A stretch of 64,000 nucleotides of DNA, taken from assembly GCF_008329985.2 (NCBI RefSeq), contig NZ_CP038437.2, forward strand, positions 2,294,001 to 2,358,000. The letters run 5' to 3'. A program made the translations under genes and the position numbers. This document shows, piece by piece, positions 58,750-64,000 of the stretch. The stretch comes from Halomonas binhaiensis. GTDB taxonomy: Bacteria; Pseudomonadota; Gammaproteobacteria; Pseudomonadales; Halomonadaceae. Within the stretch, counting starts at the first letter, position 1. The number at the start of each line of letters is the position of its first letter. The notes under the pieces are model-generated. The model worked only from the letters and a program-made list of their open reading frames with translations. It did not search any database and was not told where the DNA came from.

Positions 58750-58897
58750 GAAAATATCCTTTCTCGCACAGTGGTGATCCATACCAAGGATCACATGTCG
58801 CAGATTGAGTCGCGGGGGAAACAGCGCACTAGGGTAGCAGAACAGCCCCCACCGACGCCACGCTCAGCGATGGCGATATGCTCCATGCAGAGCAGGC

Positions 58898-58928
58898 AAA
58901 AAAACGAGGCGCCCGGAGGCGCCTCGTT
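58898..58928 (-). terminator. Intrinsic terminator of the OmpA-family gene
   Basis: An 11-bp GC-rich stem (58903-58913 with 58918-58928) with a 4-nt loop. The run of seven A at 58898-58904 gives the U tract on the leftward transcript. Confidence 0.88.
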
Positions 58929-58976
58929 GTCGTCACTATCCCGTCCTAGGACAGGATAATCATGCTCAGCAGAGGA

Positions 58977-59777
58977 TTAACGCTGCTCGCCCAGCATGAC
59001 GCGACGGTTTTCAGCACGACCCTGGTCGGTGTCGTTGGAAGCGACCGGGTTCTCTTCGCCGTAGCCAGCAGCACTCATGCGCTGCGGGTTAACACCCTGG
59101 CTAGCCAGGAAGTTGGCAACGGAGATAGCACGAGCTTCAGACAGCTTCTGGTTGTAAGAAGCAGCACCGGTAGAGTCGGTGTAACCTTCGATACGCACGT
59201 TGACGTTCGGGTTGTTGCGCAGCACTTCAGCCACATGCATCAGGTTCTGCTCGGCGGCAGGAGTCAGCTTGGCAGAGTCGAATTCGAAGTTGACACCACG
59301 CAGGGCGACATCATCTTCACAACCCAGAGAGTTGACCTTGACGCCAGCCGGAGTACCCGGGCACTGGTCCTGGAAGTCCGGCACGCCGTCACCGTCGGAA
59401 TCCAGCGGGCAGCCTACCGCGTCAACGGCAACGCCAGCCGGGGTACCCGGACACTCGTCGATGTCATCAGTGACGCCATCGCCATCGGAGTCGAGCGGAG
59501 CAGCCGCCGGTTCTTCAGCGTTCGGCTCGGCACACAGCAGCGCGCCAGCAATAGTACCCAGAGTAGCACCAACAGCAGCACCCTTATCTTCGTCGCTGTC
59601 GCTGGCAGTACCGTAACCAATGCCACCGCCGATCAGACCACCGGCAACACCACACACCAGCGGATGGTTGTACCAGGCTTTCTGATCGTAGGAAGACTGG
59701 GCACCAGAAGTGGCACAGCCAGACAGGCCGACAACCAGAGCAGAGCCGAGCAACAAGCCAGTCGTTGATTTTTTCAT
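58977..59777 (-). CDS. OmpA-family outer-membrane lipoprotein with calcium-binding repeats
   Basis: 266 residues. The lipoprotein signal ends ALVVGLSGC, lipidated at Cys21. A glycine-zipper-like stretch (GVAGGLIGGGIGYGTASDS) follows near residue 45. Two thrombospondin type-3-like repeats (PLDSDGDGVTDDIDECPGTP near residue 93; PLDSDGDGVPDFQDQCPGTP near 124) suggest Ca2+ binding. The C-terminal OmpA domain (about 155-266) has EGYTDSTGAASYNQKLSEARA, which binds diaminopimelate in peptidoglycan. It probably ties the outer membrane to the cell wall. Confidence 0.92.
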   Translation of the reverse strand: MKKSTTGLLLGSALVVGLSGCATSGAQSSYDQKAWYNHPLVCGVAGGLIGGGIGYGTASDSDEDKGAAVGATLGTIAGALLCAEPNAEEPAAAPLDSDGDGVTDDIDECPGTPAGVAVDAVGCPLDSDGDGVPDFQDQCPGTPAGVKVNSLGCEDDVALRGVNFEFDSAKLTPAAEQNLMHVAEVLRNNPNVNVRIEGYTDSTGAASYNQKLSEARAISVANFLASQGVNPQRMSAAGYGEENPVASNDTDQGRAENRRVMLGEQR

Positions 59778-60130
59778 GTAAGACTCCTTCTTTTTGACAC
59801 TCTGTGCTGAATAACCGAAATCCGACTATTTCAGCGATCCAAAATTGTGCCGAATGGGAAACAGGATAGGTTCGCTGTTTCCTCGCTGGCAAGATAAAGT
59901 ACGAAATGTCCCGTCCAGCCAGTCTGAATGACGCAAACATTTCACTACTTACCACCACCGAGCCCGCCATGACATATCCCTTGGGGGCCCAATCCCTTGC
60001 ACTACGCAATGATGACGTATCACCTCTACACAATCAAACCCATATAAGCGAGAAAACGCATCTTGTCGGTAATGAATTGTGCAAACAGCTCTAATACATC
60101 ATAAGCGAGTCGAACAGTGTTCGCGATAAG
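59778..60130. other. Spacer upstream of the OmpA-family gene
   Basis: About 353 nt between two leftward genes. The only frame of note (59906-60094, plus strand) shows no ribosome binding site or family. The part near the OmpA gene should carry its promoter; a candidate is listed separately. Confidence 0.5.
59863..59892 (-). promoter_or_regulatory. Candidate sigma-70-like promoter of the OmpA-family gene
   Basis: Leftward, TTGCCA (59892-59887) and TATCCT (59868-59863) are separated by 18 nt, about 86 nt before the ATG. The -10 matches only four of six consensus bases, so this is a weak prediction. Confidence 0.3.
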
Positions 60131-60598
60131 TTAGTTTAGACTCTCGGGGTAATTTGCGCGAAAGTCGAGTACCGACTGTGCAGCTTTGAGAACTTCATCC
60201 CGGCTTGAGTCCTCAACAGCGATTCGCTGCTTGTCTTCCTCAAAGCGCGCTTTCGGGGTTAAATCCTTGCGCGCCTGATGTGTATGAAGATGACGGGTCT
60301 GTTCATACACTTCTGCAAAGATGCGGAATTCCTGGCGATAAGGTAGTGATGGATCAAGCAGCTCCAGCAATACCTTGCAGCGCCAGGCCCCTTCGGTGAT
60401 ATCTACTTGCCCCTGAAGCAAAGCAGCAGCAACAAGCTCCAGGTTTTCCAGGCCATTTGCCCGTGCCATGCGTTCCTCCTCATGACGAAACGCCTCCCTC
60501 CTCTTCACTTCCTTCTGCAGCACCAGGGCATACCAGGCCAATGCCAGAATGATCACAACACCCAAAATCAGCAGGCTGAGGGCCAGAGTCGTCGACAT
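60131..60598 (-). CDS. DUF2489-like single-pass membrane protein
   Basis: 155 residues from the ATG at 60598 (GAGGAGCATC upstream). One membrane helix (about residues 5-27, ALSLLILGVVIILALAWYAL) is followed by a charged cytoplasmic part, with ARANGLENLELVAAALLQG near residue 45 and EGAWRCKVLLELLD near residue 70. This plan resembles DUF2489 proteins of unknown function; the assignment is by eye. It is the next gene after ctaB, but 107 nt away. No regulation is evident. Confidence 0.65.
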   Translation of the reverse strand: MSTTLALSLLILGVVIILALAWYALVLQKEVKRREAFRHEEERMARANGLENLELVAAALLQGQVDITEGAWRCKVLLELLDPSLPYRQEFRIFAEVYEQTRHLHTHQARKDLTPKARFEEDKQRIAVEDSSRDEVLKAAQSVLDFRANYPESLN

Positions 60599-60705
60599 GA
60601 TGCTCCTCGCAATAGGCAAAAAGCGGCATTTTACACACCCACCCTGGCCTTCGGTAGGAACTGGACCGAACTCATTCTCATATAAGCATGAAACAACCTC
60701 GATAT

Positions 60706-61617
60706 TCAGTTGATCGAACCGGACAAGGACAGGTAGTGATCCAGTAGAAGCAGGCCAAAGATAGCGAGGAGATAACGAATGGAAAACCAGAAGGCCAGCA
60801 ATGGAGCCTTGTCATCCTTGCCCCGCCATACCCGCAGGTTCCAGGTCATGAAACGTATATTGAGGAGACAGGCACCAACAAGGTAGGGCCACCCTGCCAT
60901 ACCAATGGAAAAAGGCATCAAGGTTGCTGCCACTGTCAGCCAGCCATACAGCCATACCTGCAGCCGAGTGAATTCATCACCATGAGTCACAGGCAGCATG
61001 GGTACACCAGCGGCGGCATATTCATCACGCTTATGGATAGCCAGGGCCCAGAAGTGTGGTGGTGTCCAGGCAAAGATGATCAGCATCAACAATAGAGGCT
61101 CTGCTGCCAAGTGCCCGGTGACACTGGTCCAGCCAAGCAAGGGAGGCGCTGCTCCGGCAACGCCTCCAATGACGATGTTCTGAGGTGTGGCGCGCTTCAG
61201 GAAAATGGTGTAGACCAGCGCATATCCCATCAGCGATGCCAATGTCAGCCAGGCCGTCAATCCATTTACCAGAAGAGCCAGCAGCAGCACTCCTGCAACG
61301 GAAAGCAGCAGCGCCCAGAGCAATGCCAGCGAAGGCGGGAGACGGCCAGCCGCCAGCGGCCTTCCAGAGGTACGCAGCATAGCGGCATCGAGGCGTCGGT
61401 CGACGACATGATTGATTGCCGCTGCGCCCGCAGCCGCCAAGCCTATACCAGACAAGCCGAACACAACGGTATGCAGGGAAGGCAATGGCGCTGCGAGCAG
61501 CATTCCGACGAGAGCGCAGACCAGCATCACCGCTACCACACGCCATTTGCACAGCGCTATCAGGTCACGCCACAGTGCCTGTGAAGTTGCATCTCCTACC
61601 GCCCATGTATCACGCAT
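60706..61617 (-). CDS. ctaB: Protoheme IX farnesyltransferase (heme O synthase)
   Basis: A 303-residue UbiA-family membrane enzyme with about nine helices. The prenyl-diphosphate motif is AAAINHVVDRRLDAAMLRT near residue 66, and the second aspartate/Lys-rich loop is FWALAIHKRDEYAAAGVPML near residue 188. It adds the farnesyl group to heme B, giving heme O. It overlaps ctaA by 8 nt, consistent with a two-step heme A pathway in one operon. The ATG is at 61617. Also named cyoE in other bacteria. Confidence 0.95.
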   Translation of the reverse strand: MRDTWAVGDATSQALWRDLIALCKWRVVAVMLVCALVGMLLAAPLPSLHTVVFGLSGIGLAAAGAAAINHVVDRRLDAAMLRTSGRPLAAGRLPPSLALLWALLLSVAGVLLLALLVNGLTAWLTLASLMGYALVYTIFLKRATPQNIVIGGVAGAAPPLLGWTSVTGHLAAEPLLLMLIIFAWTPPHFWALAIHKRDEYAAAGVPMLPVTHGDEFTRLQVWLYGWLTVAATLMPFSIGMAGWPYLVGACLLNIRFMTWNLRVWRGKDDKAPLLAFWFSIRYLLAIFGLLLLDHYLSLSGSIN

Positions 61618-62737
61618 ATAACCAATCCTCCGGCCTGGCCAGGGACTGCCTGGGCGGCGCCACTTCAGTATAACGCCGCTTCCAGCACACCAAGACGAAG
61701 GAAAAGACCAGTAGTATCGCGCCTGCCGTATGCATCAGCGCCAAGCCCGGCGGTAGCCACAACACTACATTCGCCGCCCCCAGTCCTGCCTGCAACACGA
61801 GCGCCGCACCAAGACTTGCCAACCAAGGTCGTATCTCTGATTCCCGCCAATGACGCACGATGAGCACCATCAGCAGCACTGCCAATGCTGCAGCCCCCAG
61901 CCGATGGGCGAAATGAATGGTCGTGCGTGCCTCGGTATGCAGTTGGCCATACAGATAGTTCGGCCCTACGTTCTGGGTAAGATGAAAACCCTCGCCCCAG
62001 TCTGTTTCCGGCCACCACTGTGCGTTGCAGGTAGGCACGCCATAACATGCAATGCCCGCGTAGTTACTGGAAGTCCAGCCCCCCAGCGCCAACTGGAGCA
62101 CCAGAACCGCTCCTGCCAGCTTCCACAGCAAGCCGATGCGGCGACGCGCCAAACGCCGCTGGCCACGACTCACCCCACGAAGGCGCAGATACAGCCACAG
62201 GAAGGCCGTCATCACAGCCAGGCCACCGAGCAAATGCAAAGTCACTACCTGGGGCCAAAGTTTCAGGGTAACGGTAAAGGCTCCGAATGCCCCCTGCACC
62301 ATCATCAGCAGCAGCATCCCCACGATCAAACGCCATGGAAAACCACGCAGGTGACGCAGGCGCCAGCTCAACAGGACCAGGGCCACGACCAGTATCCCGA
62401 GTGTCATGGCAAGATAACGATGAATCATCTCCATCCATGCTTTGGAGGCTTCGAAGGCAACATCGGGACTATGTAGATTCGCCACATCTTGCCCTGGTAC
62501 AACGAGCGCGCCATAACATCCGGGCCAATCCGGGCATCCCAGCCCTGCATCCAACAATCGTGTCCAGGCACCCGCCAAGATCACGATGGCAGCGAACAGT
62601 ACCCCACACAGGCTCATCATCCTGAGCAGGCTCAAGCGGGACAGACTGGCTTTGCTATAGCTGCTCACCAATCCAATACGGTGCGAACGCCCAATATGAT
62701 GACGAGAAGCATGTGCAGATCCGCCATTAGCTTTCAT
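61610..62737 (-). CDS. ctaA: Heme A synthase (CtaA/COX15 type)
   Basis: 375 residues with about eight membrane helices and histidines in the family's positions, for example EMIHRYLAMTLG near residue 107 and TIHFAHRLGAAALAV near residue 265. It oxidises heme O to heme A for aa3-type oxidases. A strong GGAGGTAGGCC site precedes the ATG at 62737. The start overlaps the upstream gene by 11 nt and the end overlaps ctaB. The first 35 residues are a hydrophilic extension of uncertain importance. Confidence 0.93.
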   Translation of the reverse strand: MKANGGSAHASRHHIGRSHRIGLVSSYSKASLSRLSLLRMMSLCGVLFAAIVILAGAWTRLLDAGLGCPDWPGCYGALVVPGQDVANLHSPDVAFEASKAWMEMIHRYLAMTLGILVVALVLLSWRLRHLRGFPWRLIVGMLLLMMVQGAFGAFTVTLKLWPQVVTLHLLGGLAVMTAFLWLYLRLRGVSRGQRRLARRRIGLLWKLAGAVLVLQLALGGWTSSNYAGIACYGVPTCNAQWWPETDWGEGFHLTQNVGPNYLYGQLHTEARTTIHFAHRLGAAALAVLLMVLIVRHWRESEIRPWLASLGAALVLQAGLGAANVVLWLPPGLALMHTAGAILLVFSFVLVCWKRRYTEVAPPRQSLARPEDWLYA

Positions 62738-63374
62738 GGCCTACCTCCTCTGCATCCCGAGTCATACCGTTCTGCTCCACAGCCATACCACTCTGTTCCA
62801 CGGCCATATCATCGGAATCATCATCACCAACCACTACGATCGGTTCACGCTCGTCCCTGACTTCGGCCCGCTCAGGCTCAGGATTCATCTTGAACAGCTT
62901 TTCAATATCATCGAGCACAAGCGCTGTCTCGATGCCGGCACCATATTGAAGCACGACCCTTCCTGCAGGATCGCTGATCCATGCAGTGCCTGGAGATGCC
63001 CAGGATGGAACGGCTCCCTGCCAATGAGTGGCGCTCTCGCCAGGAAGCACTGGGGCCTTTCCACCGATTCTCACCCGACTGAGACGATCGGCATCCTTGC
63101 CCAAGGCTCGGTGTAGACGCCACCACCGGTCAGCCTCCTGGTCACATGACTCAGAGCAGGCATACACCAGGACCCAATCCCGAACACCTTGCTTGGTGGC
63201 AGTATCGACAGGCCAGGTAGCCAATGCGGGCAAATCAGGGTCAAGGCGACCATGGGCAGTGCGTTCATCCGGGATGCCGACTCTCCAGGTCACCATTGCC
63301 CAGGCCACCAGCATAGGCAGCGCAAAAATGGCGAATAGTGCAATGAGCTTCGTCCTTGGGCCGATCCGAGTCAT
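62727..63374 (-). CDS. Thioredoxin-fold-like membrane protein with CX3C, in the oxidase assembly cluster
   Basis: 215 residues from the ATG at 63374; the GGAG spacing is better than for an ATG six nt earlier. One N-terminal helix (about residues 8-30) anchors a domain with WVLVYACSESCDQEADRW (a CX3C pair near residue 74) and ISDPAGRVVLQYGAGI near residue 135, suggesting a SCO-like thioredoxin fold. The last 35 residues are acidic and repetitive (MAVEQSGMAVEQNGM). It lies between the SURF1 and ctaA genes, overlapping both. A role in copper or thiol chemistry of oxidase assembly is inferred. Confidence 0.65.
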   Translation of the reverse strand: MTRIGPRTKLIALFAIFALPMLVAWAMVTWRVGIPDERTAHGRLDPDLPALATWPVDTATKQGVRDWVLVYACSESCDQEADRWWRLHRALGKDADRLSRVRIGGKAPVLPGESATHWQGAVPSWASPGTAWISDPAGRVVLQYGAGIETALVLDDIEKLFKMNPEPERAEVRDEREPIVVVGDDDSDDMAVEQSGMAVEQNGMTRDAEEVGHES

Positions 63375-63376
63375 TC

Positions 63377-64000
63377 TCATGTCTCCGTCGTCTGCGATAC
63401 TGCCTTGCACCCTTCTTTGCGGATGCGTCCACGCTTATCCATAAGCAAGCGCCGTGCACCAATGACCAACGCTACCAGGGCCACCAAGGTCAATCCCCAC
63501 CACTGAAAAGCATAGGCAAGATGACGCTCAGGGGGCAGCACGCTTGCGACCCACCAGTAGGGTAGATTTCCCTTGCCTTTCTCCTGATGCACCCAACCCG
63601 CCCAGGAAAAAGGTTCTGCCCAGGCATCAGGCTCAATACGCTGCAGGCGCTTGCCTTCCATCACATCCCCGAACACGGGAGCCTGATGGCCCGCGGCCTG
63701 CCAGCGACCTTCAATGACCACTTCACTGCCTGGCGTGGAGACTGTCGGGTCCGTTCGAGAGACACCTGTTTCCAGGAAACCGCGATCGACAAGCCAGCGC
63801 TGACCGATCTCGTCTATAAAGGGAGTCAGAACAGCAACACCGAGATGACCGTCATGGGTCACATTGTCCAGGAACAAGGTCCGCTCGGCCTCGAACCGGC
63901 CTCGCAGAAGCAGCTTTGTACCATCGACCGGCTTCGCCTTGGGTGCCTCTATTCGGGGAGCTTCGGCCAATGCTTCCAGATATGCCTGCTTGTCGGCTGC
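63377..64000 (-). CDS. SURF1-family cytochrome oxidase assembly protein (N-terminus outside window)
   Basis: 207 residues are visible and the frame is open to the right edge, so the start lies beyond the window. The visible part has a periplasmic SURF1 domain (VTHDGHLGVAVLTPFIDE, then RWLVDRGFLETGVS) and a C-terminal membrane helix (YAFQWWGLTLVALVALVIGA near the end). SURF1 proteins help insert heme A into subunit I of cytochrome c oxidase, consistent with the heme A synthesis genes that follow. The stop overlaps the ribosome binding site of the next gene. Confidence 0.9.
   Translation of the reverse strand, partial: AADKQAYLEALAEAPRIEAPKAKPVDGTKLLLRGRFEAERTLFLDNVTHDGHLGVAVLTPFIDEIGQRWLVDRGFLETGVSRTDPTVSTPGSEVVIEGRWQAAGHQAPVFGDVMEGKRLQRIEPDAWAEPFSWAGWVHQEKGKGNLPYWWVASVLPPERHLAYAFQWWGLTLVALVALVIGARRLLMDKRGRIRKEGCKAVSQTTET

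Overview
The window looks like chromosomal core sequence from a gammaproteobacterium, most likely a halophilic or halotolerant member of the Halomonadaceae (Halomonas-like). This is inferred from the gene repertoire, roughly 55-60% GC, many acidic proteins, and the gene orders ruvCAB-tolQRA and thrS-infC-rpmI-rplT-pheST-ihfA. I see no prophage, integrase, transposase gene, CRISPR array, rRNA or tRNA. The first gene (tolA) and the last gene (a SURF1-family gene) are cut by the window edges.

Layout: 1-4.1 kb, minus strand: ruvC, ruvA, ruvB, tolQ, tolR, tolA (Holliday-junction processing, then the envelope Tol-Pal motor). 4.5-8 kb: a FAD monooxygenase of the ubiquinone-hydroxylase family, aspS and an FmdB zinc-ribbon protein. 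8.4-11.5 kb, plus strand: a D-2-hydroxyacid dehydrogenase, then a ribokinase/nucleoside hydrolase pair for nucleoside salvage. 11.6-18.3 kb: acylphosphatase and a YihY/BrkB membrane protein, an NadM-Nudix fusion, a HypT-like LysR regulator, cardiolipin synthase and class I fumarase. 18.7-25.3 kb: uvrB with OsmC-like and HMA-like proteins, ygfZ, tatD and prfC. 25.5-29.9 kb: two small membrane proteins of unknown function, a Tat-exported PhoD phosphatase, and a RegB/RegA-type redox two-component system. 30-36 kb: 3-hydroxybutyrate dehydrogenase, an inositol-monophosphatase family enzyme, a glutaredoxin, a divergent DUF1338-like protein, the two subunits of a 3-oxoacid CoA-transferase, and a divergent LysR gene. 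36-40.5 kb: a PlsC-type acyltransferase, a LysM/LytM lipoprotein, a GT4 glycosyltransferase with a PAP2 phosphatase, and an AlkB-like dioxygenase. 40.7-47.3 kb: the glycine cleavage system, with gcvT and a Na+/amino-acid symporter on the minus strand and gcvH-gcvP on the plus strand. 47.4-51 kb: a LysR gene, a YfcL-family protein, ppnN, a flavodoxin and an unknown membrane protein. 51.5-58.7 kb: the translation operon thrS-infC-rpmI-rplT-pheS-pheT-ihfA. 59-64 kb: an OmpA-family lipoprotein, a DUF2489-like protein, and part of a cytochrome oxidase assembly cluster (SURF1, a CX3C thioredoxin-like protein, ctaA, ctaB).

Many genes belong to central or envelope metabolism, so the novelty is in details. 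These include an apparent AUC start codon for infC and a terminator inside an in-frame upstream extension of pheS. There is a DUF1338/HglS relative that seems to have lost two of three metal ligands. A GT4-PAP2 pair could remodel lipids. A two-gene small membrane module has no recognisable family. Several spacers hold short tandem repeats (7, 13, 16 and 20 bp units), two of them overlapping stop codons. I found no convincing wholly new multi-gene system. All family assignments are by eye from the translated sequences; no database search was run.
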